Assembly (NCBI RefSeq): GCF_007095465.1
Contig: NZ_SDGL01000016.1
Coordinates: 1 to 24,066 of the forward strand
Source of the DNA: Lactobacillus mulieris
GTDB taxonomy: Bacteria; Bacillota; Bacilli; Lactobacillales; Lactobacillaceae
Direction of reading: 5' to 3'
DNA length: 24,066 nt
This document shows, one piece after another, positions 1 to 7,911 of this stretch. Every line of letters begins with the position of its first letter. The stretch's first letter is position 1. Below the pieces are notes generated by a model. It ran no database searches, had not been told where the DNA came from, and saw nothing but the letters and a program-made list of their open reading frames with translations. The position numbers and the translations under genes are program-made.

Positions 1-51
1 AGGAACTCCTTTTTCTAATGTTTTAAGAAATAAATTTAAGGAATTATTCAT
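1..51 (-). CDS. possible 5' end of a divergent gene (partial)
   Basis: Reading leftward from an ATG at 51 the frame is open for 17 codons to the window edge (MNNSLNLFLKTLEKGV...). The only purine-rich stretch in front (GTAAGG) touches the start codon, so ribosome binding would be poor. The fragment is too short to identify. It may be the start of a gene divergent from dut or chance open frame in AT-rich DNA. Confidence 0.2.
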   Translation of the reverse strand, partial: MNNSLNLFLKTLEKGVP

Positions 52-80
52 CCTTACACAAACTATTTTACAGTCTCATA

Positions 81-109
81 TATTTACTTGTTTTACGTAT
101 TATTATAAT
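81..109 (+). promoter_or_regulatory. probable dut promoter
   Basis: A perfect TATAAT lies at 104-109, 49 bases before the dut start codon. The best -35 at 17 bp spacing is the weak TATTTA (81-86). No terminator is seen between here and gltX, so this promoter could also serve radA. Confidence 0.45.
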
Positions 110-158
110 AGAAAATGTAACAAGTAAGTATTTGGATATAAAGGAGAAAACCATTTTT

Positions 159-698
159 ATGAAGGTTCGTGGCTTTGAAATCTGTGAAAAATATAAGGAT
201 GCCGATATTAATTTACCTAAGCGGCAAACAATTGCTAGTGCTGGATACGATTTAGAGGCGGCGGAAGATTGTGTGATACCAAGTATTTGGCGCTTGAATT
301 TTGTAAGAATTTTCCGTTTGATTAGAAATGGGCATGAACTTAATGAACGAGATTATGAATATGCTGATCAAATTTTGCAGCCAATCATGGTTCATACAGG
401 TGTAAAAGCATACATGCCAGATGATGAAATGTTAATAATTGCTAATCGTTCTTCTAATACTGTAAAAAGAAGACTTTGCTTACCTAATAGTATTGGTGTG
501 GTTGATAGTGATTACTACAATAATCCTAATAATGAAGGCGAATTAATGATTCAGTTAATTAATTATGGAGTACGCCCTATTCATATCAAGAAGGGGGAAC
601 GCGTTGCACAAGGTATTTTTATGAAGTATTTGCGCACTGATGATGATGCGCCAGTATCCCGCCAACGAATTGGTGGTTTTGGTTCGACTAAAAAGTAA
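159..698 (+). CDS. dut: dUTP diphosphatase (dUTPase), trimeric type
   Basis: Hydrolyses dUTP to dUMP and pyrophosphate, keeping uracil out of DNA and feeding thymidylate synthesis. The trimeric dUTPase motifs are visible: ASAGYDL (residues 26-32), NRSSN (96-100), GVVDSDYY (113-120), the ERVAQGIF strand (147-154) and the C-terminal arm RIGGFGSTKK (170-179). At 179 aa it is about 30 residues longer than classic cellular enzymes. The extra length lies between motifs 1 and 2 (about residues 40-78) and in motif 3 (NNPNNEGEL), a layout seen in lactobacillar and phage enzymes. I chose the ATG at 159, with AAGGAG at 141-146. An in-frame TTG at 132 would add nine residues but has no ribosome binding site. 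radA begins 13 bases after the stop. Confidence 0.93.
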   Translation: MKVRGFEICEKYKDADINLPKRQTIASAGYDLEAAEDCVIPSIWRLNFVRIFRLIRNGHELNERDYEYADQILQPIMVHTGVKAYMPDDEMLIIANRSSNTVKRRLCLPNSIGVVDSDYYNNPNNEGELMIQLINYGVRPIHIKKGERVAQGIFMKYLRTDDDAPVSRQRIGGFGSTKK

Positions 699-711
699 AG
701 AGATGAGATAG

Positions 712-2088
712 ATGGCAAAAGCACAAACAAGATACAAGTGTCGTTCATGCGGCTATATTTCAGCTTCTTATTTGGGAAGATGTCCTAATTGTGGATCTTG
801 GAACCAATTTGAAAAGGAAGTCCAAGAAGTGCGAAAAGCTAGTACTAAGCAGACCCCTAGTCGCTTAATGCCTACAACAGGCTTGCATGAACCTGTAACT
901 TTAGAAAAGGTAAAAGCTGAAAAAGAAACACGTATTCCGACAAAATTTAGTGAATTAAATAGAGTATTGGGTGGAGGAATAGTTACTGGTTCACTTGTTT
1001 TAATTGGCGGTGACCCGGGAATTGGTAAGTCAACCCTGATGCTTCAAATTATGAGTACATTGGCAAGTGAGCATAAAGTATTATATGTTTCCGGTGAAGA
1101 ATCAGCTAGTCAGATTAAGCTACGAGCAGATCGCTTGGGTGTGGGAAATAGTGGAATGTATCTCTACCCTGAAACTAATATGAGCAACATTCGTGATCAA
1201 ATTAGTGATTTGAAACCAGATTTTGTGGTAATCGACTCAATTCAGACAATGAATGAACCGAGCCTTGATTCGATGGTGGGGTCAGCAGCGCAAGTTAGAG
1301 AAGTTACTAGTGAATTAATGCATATCGCAAAGATTGATCAAATTACGGTATTTATTATTGGTCACGTAACTAAGGAAGGTGCAATTGCTGGACCAAAAAT
1401 ATTGGAACACATGGTTGATACTGTGCTGTATTTTGAAGGAGATGAGCATCATGCTTATCGAATCTTGCATTCAGTAAAGAACAGATTTGGCGCTGCTAAT
1501 GAAATTGGAATGTTTGAAATGGAAAATTCAGGACTCAAAGAAGTTACGAATCCATCTTCAATTTTTTTAGATGAGCGTTTGCCTAACTCTACGGGATCAT
1601 GTGTAGTTGTATCACTTGAAGGAACTAGGCCTATTTTAGCTGAAGTGCAAGCGTTAGTTGCCCCTACAGCATTTGGTTATGCTAAAAGAACTACCAGTGG
1701 GATTGACTATAATAAGGCAGCCTTGTTACTAGCGGTTTTAGAAAAAAGGGGAAACTTGATGTTACAAAACCAAGATGCCTATTTAACTACGACTGGTGGA
1801 ATAAAATTAACTGAACCAGCAATTGATTTGGCAATTGTTATGGCGATTGGTTCAAGTTATAAAGATATGGAAATCCCATCTGAAGACTGCTTTGTTGGAG
1901 AAGTTGGGCTAACTGGTGAGGTGCGAAGAGTTAATAAGATTGAATCTAGAATCGCTGAGGCTGAAAAAATTGGCTTTAAGAGAATTTTTATTCCCAAATT
2001 TAATATGAAGGCAAGTTTTTCGAAGCGAAAAATTGAAGTAGTACCTGTTTCAACAGTGGCTCAAGCTTTAAAATTAGTTTTTGGCTAA
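712..2088 (+). CDS. radA: DNA repair protein RadA
   Basis: RadA (also called Sms) is a RecA-like, ring-forming ATPase that drives branch migration of recombination intermediates and helps repair and transformation. Visible in order: a four-cysteine zinc finger (C10, C13, C24, C27), Walker A GDPGIGKST (100-108), Walker B VVIDS (172-176), the RadA-specific KNRFG motif (256-260) and a C-terminal Lon-protease-like domain from about residue 290. The length, 458 aa, is normal for the family. It starts 13 bases after dut and is probably co-transcribed with it. The gltX promoter lies immediately after its stop. Nothing looks degraded. Confidence 0.97.
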   Translation: MAKAQTRYKCRSCGYISASYLGRCPNCGSWNQFEKEVQEVRKASTKQTPSRLMPTTGLHEPVTLEKVKAEKETRIPTKFSELNRVLGGGIVTGSLVLIGGDPGIGKSTLMLQIMSTLASEHKVLYVSGEESASQIKLRADRLGVGNSGMYLYPETNMSNIRDQISDLKPDFVVIDSIQTMNEPSLDSMVGSAAQVREVTSELMHIAKIDQITVFIIGHVTKEGAIAGPKILEHMVDTVLYFEGDEHHAYRILHSVKNRFGAANEIGMFEMENSGLKEVTNPSSIFLDERLPNSTGSCVVVSLEGTRPILAEVQALVAPTAFGYAKRTTSGIDYNKAALLLAVLEKRGNLMLQNQDAYLTTTGGIKLTEPAIDLAIVMAIGSSYKDMEIPSEDCFVGEVGLTGEVRRVNKIESRIAEAEKIGFKRIFIPKFNMKASFSKRKIEVVPVSTVAQALKLVFG

Positions 2089-2092
2089 GGGT

Positions 2093-2121
2093 TTGAACTT
2101 TTCCTATAATATGCGTAAAAT
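2093..2121 (+). promoter_or_regulatory. gltX promoter
   Basis: TTGAAC (2093-2098), 17 bp, then TAAAAT (2116-2121). It sits directly after the radA stop codon and about 42 bases before the gltX start. No T-box leader fits in the short untranslated region. A TATAAT at 2105-2110 lacks a -35 at correct spacing. Confidence 0.6.
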
Positions 2122-2162
2122 GAAAAAGTAACTACTATTTTTTAGTGAAAGAGGCAATTATT

Positions 2163-3662
2163 TTGGCTAAACAAAAAATTCGGGTTAGATATGCTCCAAG
2201 CCCAACAGGACATTTACACATCGGTAACGCAAGAACTGCATTATTCAACTTCTTGTTTGCTCGTCACAACAAAGGGACTTTGGTTTTAAGAATCGAAGAT
2301 ACTGATACTGCAAGAAATGTTGAAGGTGGTTCTAAGTCACAAATGGAAAACCTTCACTGGTTAGGTATTGACTGGGATGAAGGTCCAGACAAGGGTGGTA
2401 AATACGGCCCTTATCGCCAATCAGAAAGAAAAGAAATTTACAACAAGTTAATTAAGCAATTGCTTGATGAAGGTAAGGCTTACTACTCATACATGACTGA
2501 AGAAGAGCTTGAAGCTCAACGTGAAGAACAACGTGCTATGGGTATTGCACCTCACTACGTTTACGAATACCAAGATATGACAGCTGACGAAATCAAGGAA
2601 GCTCAAGCAAAAGCAGAAGCAAAGGGGCTTAAGCCAGTTGTTAGAATTCACATTCCTAAGGGTAAGACTTACGAATGGGATGATATCGTTAAGGGTCACA
2701 TTAGCTTTGAAAGTGATACTATTGGTGGCGACTTCGTTATCCAAAAGCGTGATGGAATGCCAACTTACAACTTTGCCGTTGTTGTTGACGACCATTTGAT
2801 GGAAATCAGTCACGTTTTACGTGGGGATGACCACATTGCCAATACTCCTAAGCAATTAGTTGTTTATGAAGCATTTGGTTGGGAACCACCTAAGTTTGGT
2901 CACATGACTTTGATTATCAATGCAGCAACTGGTAAGAAGCTTTCTAAGCGTGACGAATCAGTTTTGCAATTTATTGAACAATACCGTGACCTTGGTTACT
3001 TACCAGAAGCAATGTTCAACTTCATTACTTTACTTGGTTGGTCACCAGTTGGTGAAAGTGAAATCTTCTCACAAAGACAATTGATTAAGGACTTTGATCC
3101 TAAGCGTTTATCAAAATCACCAGCCGCCTTTGATGAAAAGAAACTTGAATGGGTAAACAACCAATATGTTAAGACTGCTAATAGAGATGAATTACTTGAT
3201 TTAGCCCTTAACAACTTGCAAGAAGCAGGATTGGTTGACAAAGATATCACTCCAGAAAAGATGGAATGGGTACGTCAATTAGTTAACATTTACTCAGTTC
3301 AAATGTCTTATACTAAGCAAATTGTTGATTTCTCACACATTTTCTTTGAAGATAAGCAAGCTTTGACTGAAGAAGAAGTTGAAGAAATCAAGAATGATGA
3401 AGGTCGTGTTGTAATTGAAGAATTTAGAAAGCAACTTGACCTTGTACCACGCTTTACTGCTGTTCAAGTTATGAATGCAATTCAAGCTACTAGAAAAGCT
3501 ACTGGTGTTAAGGGGAGAAAGCTCTTTATGCCAATTAGAATTGCTGCTACTGGTTCAATGGTTGGTCCTGGTATTGGTGAAGCTATTGAATTAATGGGTA
3601 AGGATAAGGTTGAACATAATATTGATTTGACTTTGTCTGAAATGACTAAGCAAGGCTTATAA
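2163..3662 (+). CDS. gltX: glutamyl-tRNA synthetase
   Basis: Class I aminoacyl-tRNA synthetase that charges tRNA-Glu. In Firmicutes lacking GlnRS it also mischarges tRNA-Gln, which GatCAB then amidates. The HIGH-type signature [12 protein letters not shown] covers residues 12-23 and the KMSKS-type loop is KLSKR (259-263). The all-helical anticodon-binding part follows. The length of 499 aa is typical. I place the start at TTG 2163, with AGAGG at 2150-2154, which gives the usual N-terminus [18 protein letters not shown] at 2145 is in frame but lies upstream of that ribosome binding site. Codon choice is strongly biased toward preferred codons, as expected for high expression. A strong terminator follows the stop. 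Confidence 0.97.
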   Translation: MAKQKIRVRYAPSPTGHLHIGNARTALFNFLFARHNKGTLVLRIEDTDTARNVEGGSKSQMENLHWLGIDWDEGPDKGGKYGPYRQSERKEIYNKLIKQLLDEGKAYYSYMTEEELEAQREEQRAMGIAPHYVYEYQDMTADEIKEAQAKAEAKGLKPVVRIHIPKGKTYEWDDIVKGHISFESDTIGGDFVIQKRDGMPTYNFAVVVDDHLMEISHVLRGDDHIANTPKQLVVYEAFGWEPPKFGHMTLIINAATGKKLSKRDESVLQFIEQYRDLGYLPEAMFNFITLLGWSPVGESEIFSQRQLIKDFDPKRLSKSPAAFDEKKLEWVNNQYVKTANRDELLDLALNNLQEAGLVDKDITPEKMEWVRQLVNIYSVQMSYTKQIVDFSHIFFEDKQALTEEEVEEIKNDEGRVVIEEFRKQLDLVPRFTAVQVMNAIQATRKATGVKGRKLFMPIRIAATGSMVGPGIGEAIELMGKDKVEHNIDLTLSEMTKQGL

Positions 3663-3667
3663 TGAGA

Positions 3668-3696
3668 AAATCGCGTTGAAAGACGCGATTTTTTTG
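3668..3696 (+). terminator. gltX intrinsic terminator
   Basis: A nine-base-pair stem, AAATCGCGT (3668-3676) with ACGCGATTT (3683-3691), has a six-base loop and runs into a T tract. It lies six bases after the gltX stop. Confidence 0.92.
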
Positions 3697-3709
3697 TTTT
3701 AGGATTAAA

Positions 3710-3735
3710 AATTAGCTTTTGGGGATGAGCTAATT
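3710..3735. repeat. inverted repeat upstream of orphan membrane gene
   Basis: AATTAGCT (3710-3717) and AGCTAATT (3728-3735) form an eight-base perfect inverted repeat with a ten-base spacer. No T tract follows, so it is not a terminator. It lies about 60 bases before the 3795 gene and could be an operator or RNA hairpin. Confidence 0.5.
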
Positions 3736-3794
3736 GCATTGAAAAGTAGCCTCCTTTAAACTAAAAGAAATTATTAGAATTAAGGAGAAAAATT

Positions 3795-4223
3795 ATGCAA
3801 TTAACAATGTGGTTAGTGCTACTGATATCAATTTTGGGGCTGGTTTTAATTGGACTTTCAATTAAGAAGTTCAACAACCGTTTCAACTTATTTGTCGAAG
3901 GTATCGCTTTTCTTTATGTTGCAGGGATTTTTTTACTTGATAGCTTAGTTAGTGTTAAGGATGCAATAAATTTAGCTTATTCTTATATGGCTTTACTTTT
4001 TGGCATTTTTGGGAGCTTATTTTTAATTGTTGCTTGGATTACTAAAGCATATAAGAACTTTATTTTGCAAGATTGGATATCAGCTGCTGCTTTAGGGATT
4101 ATGGCTGAATTAATAGCACTTAGCTTTAAATCCCCGAATTTAGCAATGAGTGATTATGTGATTTTGGGATTTACGTTAATAATTCAATTTTTAGTAGTTG
4201 GATTCGTAAAATTTAATAAGTAA
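3795..4223 (+). CDS. small multi-pass membrane protein, unknown function
   Basis: I do not recognise this 142-residue protein. It is almost wholly hydrophobic, with about five membrane-spanning stretches (approximately residues 5-23, 34-52, 60-82, 94-111 and 120-139) joined by short charged loops such as KKFNNRF and TKAYKN. There is no signal-peptidase site and no catalytic motif I can name. The ATG is well supported by AAGGAG (3782-3787). It stands alone between the gltX terminator and two other small membrane proteins, outside the conserved housekeeping order, so it looks like accessory content. A weak TTGAAA-N17-TAAAAG (3739-3767) may be its promoter. No clear terminator follows. Confidence 0.75.
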   Translation: MQLTMWLVLLISILGLVLIGLSIKKFNNRFNLFVEGIAFLYVAGIFLLDSLVSVKDAINLAYSYMALLFGIFGSLFLIVAWITKAYKNFILQDWISAAALGIMAELIALSFKSPNLAMSDYVILGFTLIIQFLVVGFVKFNK

Positions 4224-4340
4224 TTGAAAAGAGCCTGTTTGATAAATAAGCTCCCTATATTTGGTAAAATAAAGTTAGAAAGAAAGCTGTTGAGAGGTTG
4301 GTTTATAGAGTAGAAAAGATAAACTAGGGGGAGACTAACA

Positions 4341-4688
4341 ATGAAAAAGCGTCCAATAGTTTTATATACTTGCATGATTATATTCGACACTTTGGTTATA
4401 TCTTATTTGCCAGCTGGTACAATATTTCAAATCTTAGGTAGTGTAACTCTTATTTCTCCAATCATAATAGGGATGTATGCGATAGCTAATTTTAAAAGAG
4501 ATGATTTTAGATTTTCTTTACTAAATGCTTTGATTTGCATTCCATATGTATTTTTATTAGTTGAGTACTTAATTTGGAGTGGATGGATAAGAATTGTTGT
4601 TAACATTATGATAGTTCTTTTTTCAACAGTAGGTATATATGCTTATTTAAGTTTGAAATCTAATCTGAATCATAAGAAAGTTAGCTAG
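4341..4688 (+). CDS. small four-helix membrane protein, unknown (paralogue 1)
   Basis: A 115-residue hydrophobic protein with four predicted membrane helices (about residues 5-22, 28-49, 58-78, 83-105) and a basic tail ending NHKKVS. The start is ATG 4341, preceded by GGGGGAG. No known family comes to mind. It is clearly homologous to the next gene. Both share CM(I/V)I near the N-terminus, MY then ANFK after helix 2, the run YLIWSGW, and the NIMIV...FSTVGIY block, with near-identical DNA in the last third. The pair is therefore a tandem duplication. Possible roles such as stress protein, bacteriocin immunity or transporter fragment are only guesses, and the sequence shows no diagnostic motif for any of them. 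Confidence 0.72.
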   Translation: MKKRPIVLYTCMIIFDTLVISYLPAGTIFQILGSVTLISPIIIGMYAIANFKRDDFRFSLLNALICIPYVFLLVEYLIWSGWIRIVVNIMIVLFSTVGIYAYLSLKSNLNHKKVS

Positions 4689-4772
4689 TTGTGGTTAATA
4701 GCTATAGCTGGTAAATTTCTAGTTTGATATACTTAATTTAGATAAAAGAATAGTAGAAATGAGGATAAAATA

Positions 4773-5114
4773 ATTAAAAAAGAACGCGCAACTATTTTAT
4801 TTATTTGTATGGTTATACTTAATACTTTAATCATATCTCGTCTACCAGATAACTCATTACTTCAAATTTTATGTAATATAGCCCTTTGCGTTCCAAGCAC
4901 AATTGGGATGTACAAGGTAGCTAATTTTAAAACACAAGTTATTAGATTGTCTTGGTGGAATGTTTTTATGTGTATACCATATATTCTTTTATTAGTTGGA
5001 TACTTAATTTGGAGTGGTTGGGTAACAATTATTGCCAACATTATGATAGTTATTTTTTCAACAGTAGGTATATATACTAGCTTAAATATAAAATTTAAAA
5101 ATCTAACTAATTAG
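4773..5114 (+). CDS. small four-helix membrane protein, unknown (paralogue 2, probable ATT start)
   Basis: Tandem paralogue of the gene at 4341, 113 residues if started here. Similarity to paralogue 1 begins before the first in-frame ATG (4809). The 12 preceding codons read IKKERATILFIC, matching MKKRPIVLYTC. The triplet equivalent to the start ATG is ATT (4773-4775), with GAGGA (4761-4765) at normal spacing, whereas ATG 4809 has no ribosome binding site. Either ATT is used as a rare start, as in infC, or the gene has lost its start and makes little product from 4809. The rest of the frame is intact, with YLIWSGW and FSTVGIY preserved and a strong terminator behind it. Function unknown. Confidence 0.6.
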   Translation: MKKERATILFICMVILNTLIISRLPDNSLLQILCNIALCVPSTIGMYKVANFKTQVIRLSWWNVFMCIPYILLLVGYLIWSGWVTIIANIMIVIFSTVGIYTSLNIKFKNLTN

Positions 5115-5117
5115 GTT

Positions 5118-5157
5118 AAAGAGGCACCTGATAAATAATCAAATGCCTCTTTTTTTC
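5118..5157 (+). terminator. intrinsic terminator after the membrane-protein pair
   Basis: AAAGAGGCA (5118-5126) pairs with TGCCTCTTT (5144-5152). The 17-base loop can form an inner GAT/ATC pairing, and a T tract follows. It closes the accessory pocket ahead of cysS. Confidence 0.88.
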
Positions 5158-5164
5158 TATCATC

Positions 5165-5173
5165 TGGTAGAAT
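5165..5173 (+). promoter_or_regulatory. putative extended -10 element for cysS
   Basis: TGG followed by TAGAAT (5168-5173) lies about 35 bases before cysS and just after the upstream terminator. No good -35 is visible, so it would rely on the extended -10. The TGG-TA-AAT pattern recurs at other promoters in this window. Confidence 0.4.
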
Positions 5174-5208
5174 AGTAAAATGAGAAGTTCAAGAGGGAAG
5201 GTAAGCAA

Positions 5209-6630
5209 ATGAAAATTTATAATACTTTGACCCGCCAAAAAGAAGAATTTAAGCCACTTGTTCCTGGCAAAGTAAGCATGTATGTTTGTGGACCAACTGT
5301 GTATAACTACATTCATATTGGAAATGCTCGTTCAAGTATCGCTTTTGACACAATTCGGCGTTACTTAGAATACAAGGGCTTTGATGTAAAATATGTTTCT
5401 AATTTTACTGACGTTGACGACAAGATGATTAATGAAGCTCGAGCTGAAGGTATTACTGTGCCAGAGTTGGCTAAGCGTTATATTAATGCTTTTATGGAGG
5501 ATACTACCGCTTTAAATATTGAACCAGCAACCCTTCACCCTAGAGCAACTGAAGAAATTAAAGATATTATTGCCTTTATTAAGGACTTAATTGAAAAAGG
5601 CTTTGCTTATGAAGTAGATGGCGATGTTTATTATCGTGCTAAGAAGTTCAATGGTTATGGCAAGTTGAGTGACCAAGATATTGCTAGTCTTGAAGAAGGG
5701 GCTAGTGAACACGTGAATGAGGCAGAATTTGCCAAAAAAGAAGATCCAATTGATTTTGCCTTGTGGAAAAAGCAAAAGCAAAGTGACGAAATTGCTTGGG
5801 AATCCCCATGGGGCAAAGGTCGACCAGGTTGGCATATTGAATGTAGCGTGATGTCAACTAAATATTTAGGTGATACGATTGACATTCACGGTGGTGGTCA
5901 AGATTTGGAATTTCCACACCATGAAAATGAAATCGCTCAAAGTGAAGCCAAAACTGGTAAAAAGTTTGTCAATTACTGGATGCACAATGGCTTTGTGACA
6001 GTAGGAAAAGACGAAGAAAAAATGTCAAAATCACTTCACAACTTTGTGACAGTGCATGATATTTTGAAGCGAGTTGATCCGCAAGTATTGCGCTTTTTCA
6101 TGGCAAGTGTCCAATATCGCAAGCCAATTAATTATTCTGAAGAGAATTTAAAGCAGGCTGCAATTATTTTGGATAAAATTAAAAATACTGTTTTAAATGT
6201 TCAAGATAAGTTGCAAGATACTGATTCTCAAGAAAATAAAGCCTTGGCTGTAGCAATTGAAGATAGTGAAAACCGCTTTAAAGAAGCGATGGATGATGAT
6301 TTTAATGTTCAAAATGCATTATCAGTAGTTTATGATTTATTGCCAATAATTAATAAAAATATTAGTGAAAGTACTAGTGACTTATCAAATCTGAAACAAT
6401 TTTTACAGCACTTAGAAAATTGGATGGCAATCTTTGGAGTGGATATTCACAAGCTAACTGCTGAAAAAGTAAGTGATGATGATTCAGAAATTGAAGAACT
6501 AGTAAAAAAACGTGATGAAGCTAGAAAACATAAAGATTTTGCCACAAGTGATGCTATTCGTGACCAACTAGCTGCTATGAATATTGTTTTGCAAGATACA
6601 CCGAAAGGAACTAAGTGGAGACGTGGGTAA
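5209..6630 (+). CDS. cysS: cysteinyl-tRNA synthetase
   Basis: Class I synthetase charging tRNA-Cys. HIGN is at residues 36-39 and KMSKS at 271-275. The four zinc ligands that discriminate cysteine are present: C27 (YVCGPT), C212 (HIECS), H237 and E241 (PHHENE). At 473 aa it is full length. The start ATG has GGGAAGG six bases upstream. Its end overlaps the mini-RNase III gene by about eight bases, and rlmB overlaps in turn. This cysS-mrnC-rlmB order is conserved in Firmicutes. The leader is too short for a T-box, so I see no tRNA-sensing control here. Confidence 0.97.
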   Translation: MKIYNTLTRQKEEFKPLVPGKVSMYVCGPTVYNYIHIGNARSSIAFDTIRRYLEYKGFDVKYVSNFTDVDDKMINEARAEGITVPELAKRYINAFMEDTTALNIEPATLHPRATEEIKDIIAFIKDLIEKGFAYEVDGDVYYRAKKFNGYGKLSDQDIASLEEGASEHVNEAEFAKKEDPIDFALWKKQKQSDEIAWESPWGKGRPGWHIECSVMSTKYLGDTIDIHGGGQDLEFPHHENEIAQSEAKTGKKFVNYWMHNGFVTVGKDEEKMSKSLHNFVTVHDILKRVDPQVLRFFMASVQYRKPINYSEENLKQAAIILDKIKNTVLNVQDKLQDTDSQENKALAVAIEDSENRFKEAMDDDFNVQNALSVVYDLLPIINKNISESTSDLSNLKQFLQHLENWMAIFGVDIHKLTAEKVSDDDSEIEELVKKRDEARKHKDFATSDAIRDQLAAMNIVLQDTPKGTKWRRG

Positions 6631-7066
6631 AATAAAACAGCTTTTTGAAAAAAAAATAAATCCTGATACTTTAAATGGCCAAACGCTTGCTTATTTGGGA
6701 GATGCAGTTTATGAGATTTATATTCGACGCCATTTACTAAAAGGAGGAGTAGTAAGACCCCAAGTTTTACAAAGGGATGCTACCCATTATGTGTCTGCTA
6801 AAGCACAGGCAGCTTTGATTACTAAAATGCAAGATGATCAAATTTTAACAGAAGCTGAACTTGCTACTTTTAAGCGCGGAAGAAACGCCAAAAGTCATAC
6901 CCATGCCAAGAATACAAAGGTAGCTACTTATAAGTTATCCACAGGATTTGAAGCTATTTTTGGCTATTTAGAATTACTTGATAAACAAGAAAGAATTGAA
7001 GAATTGGCAACTTGGTGTATTAAGCAAGTTGAAGCAGGAGGAATTGATAATTATGACTTCAGTTAA
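6623..7066 (+). CDS. mrnC: mini-ribonuclease III
   Basis: RNase III-like endonuclease lacking the double-stranded RNA-binding domain. It matures the 23S rRNA ends in Firmicutes. The RNase III signature appears as [10 protein letters not shown] (residues 22-31), with the catalytic Asp/Glu expected within it. The 147-residue length matches the family (about 140) rather than full RNase III (about 230). I place the start at GTG 6623, giving [15 protein letters not shown] at 6584 is also in frame but would add 13 residues deep inside cysS. The ribosome binding site is imperfect (AAAGGA at 6604 or GGAG touching the start), suggesting translational coupling to cysS. Confidence 0.92.
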   Translation: MGKIKQLFEKKINPDTLNGQTLAYLGDAVYEIYIRRHLLKGGVVRPQVLQRDATHYVSAKAQAALITKMQDDQILTEAELATFKRGRNAKSHTHAKNTKVATYKLSTGFEAIFGYLELLDKQERIEELATWCIKQVEAGGIDNYDFS

Positions 7067-7808
7067 AGGTGATTTCGTTTTTGGAAGACATGCTGGGATT
7101 GATTTTCTAAAGAATGAATCAGCTGATAAGATTAACAAGGTCTTTTTACAAAATGGTGTACAAGTAGAATTTGCTAATCAGGTCTATGGCTTAGCAAAGA
7201 AAAAGCATTTAATTGTTCAAGAAGTTCCAAAAAATAAACTTGATAAACTTGTGCCTGATGCTAATCATCAGGGCTTGGTACTTGCAATTTCTAGTTTTGA
7301 ATATGCAGATTTAGATAAATTGGTTAAAAAAATTGCTGATAAAGAAAATCCATTTTTATTAATGTTAGATTCAATTGAAGATCCTCATAATCTTGGTTCT
7401 ATTTTAAGAAGTGCCGATGCGACAGGTGTTGATGGAATTATTATTCCTAAAAGACGTGCTAGTGGGTTAACTAGTGTAGTAGCTAAAACTTCTACTGGTG
7501 CTATTGACCATGTCCCTGTTTGTCGTGTGAATAACCTTGTTCAAACAACAAAAGAATTGAAGAAGGCTGGCTACTGGTTCTTTGGTACTGCCATGGAAGG
7601 ACAAGACTATCGCTATTGGGATGCTAAAGGAAAATGTGTTTTAGTCATTGGCAATGAAGGAAAAGGTATTAGTCCTTTACTTTTAAAACAAATGGATCAA
7701 ACTTTAACTATTCCAATGGTAGGCCATGTTCAATCACTTAATGCTTCTGTAGCTACAGGTGTTTTACTGTATCAAATGTTGAACAGCAAAATGCCTTTGT
7801 CTAAATAA
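7053..7808 (+). CDS. rlmB: 23S rRNA 2'-O-ribose methyltransferase, RlmB/TrmH family (SPOUT)
   Basis: A SPOUT-fold methyltransferase that should methylate the ribose of G2251 (E. coli numbering) in 23S rRNA. It has an N-terminal substrate-binding domain beginning DFVFGRHAGIDFL, then the SPOUT domain with the family motifs DSIEDPHNLGSILRSADA, GNEGKGIS and LNASVATGVLLYQML. The length of 251 aa is typical. ATG 7053 is chosen because AGGAGG (7036-7041) precedes it, and it overlaps mrnC by 14 bases. The neighbouring mini-RNase III also acts on 23S rRNA. Exact nucleotide specificity is inferred from family and context. Confidence 0.9.
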   Translation: MTSVKGDFVFGRHAGIDFLKNESADKINKVFLQNGVQVEFANQVYGLAKKKHLIVQEVPKNKLDKLVPDANHQGLVLAISSFEYADLDKLVKKIADKENPFLLMLDSIEDPHNLGSILRSADATGVDGIIIPKRRASGLTSVVAKTSTGAIDHVPVCRVNNLVQTTKELKKAGYWFFGTAMEGQDYRYWDAKGKCVLVIGNEGKGISPLLLKQMDQTLTIPMVGHVQSLNASVATGVLLYQMLNSKMPLSK

Positions 7809-7861
7809 AATTAGACAGAATATACTACATGCTTAATTAAATTTAGGTTCGCTAAATCATA

Positions 7862-7911
7862 AAAAAACTTCTCTGTAGACTGATAAAAAATCTATCACAG
7901 AGGAGTTTTTT
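7862..7911 (+). promoter_or_regulatory. long hairpin containing the sigma-factor ribosome binding site; also resembles a terminator
   Basis: AAAAAACTTCTCTGT (7862-7876) pairs with ACAGAGGAGTTTTTT (7897-7911) over all 15 positions with one G-U pair. Part of the 20-base loop can extend the helix (GATA with TATC). The 3' arm holds the AGAGGAG ribosome binding site and ends directly against the ATG at 7912. The T6 run also makes it look like an intrinsic terminator for the rlmB operon. Confidence 0.85.

Noticed and set aside
2089..2162. T-box riboswitch before gltX (and likewise before cysS, 5158-5208)
   Set aside because: The leaders are under 75 bases and lack the conserved T-box sequence, specifier stem and antiterminator.
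2487..2813. Minus-strand open frame of 108 codons inside gltX, and similar minus-strand frames elsewhere
   Set aside because: These are shadows of real genes: no ribosome binding site, no recognisable family, and strong codon bias of the + strand gene explains the open frame.
4224..4340. Terminator between the 3795 and 4341 genes (GAGC...GCTC at 4231-4253)
   Set aside because: Only four base pairs and no T tract follow, so I do not call it.
6935..6943. Perfect DnaA box TTATCCACA
   Set aside because: A single copy inside the mrnC coding region with no cluster, AT-rich unwinding element or dnaA/dnaN nearby. One chance match in 24 kb is not surprising.
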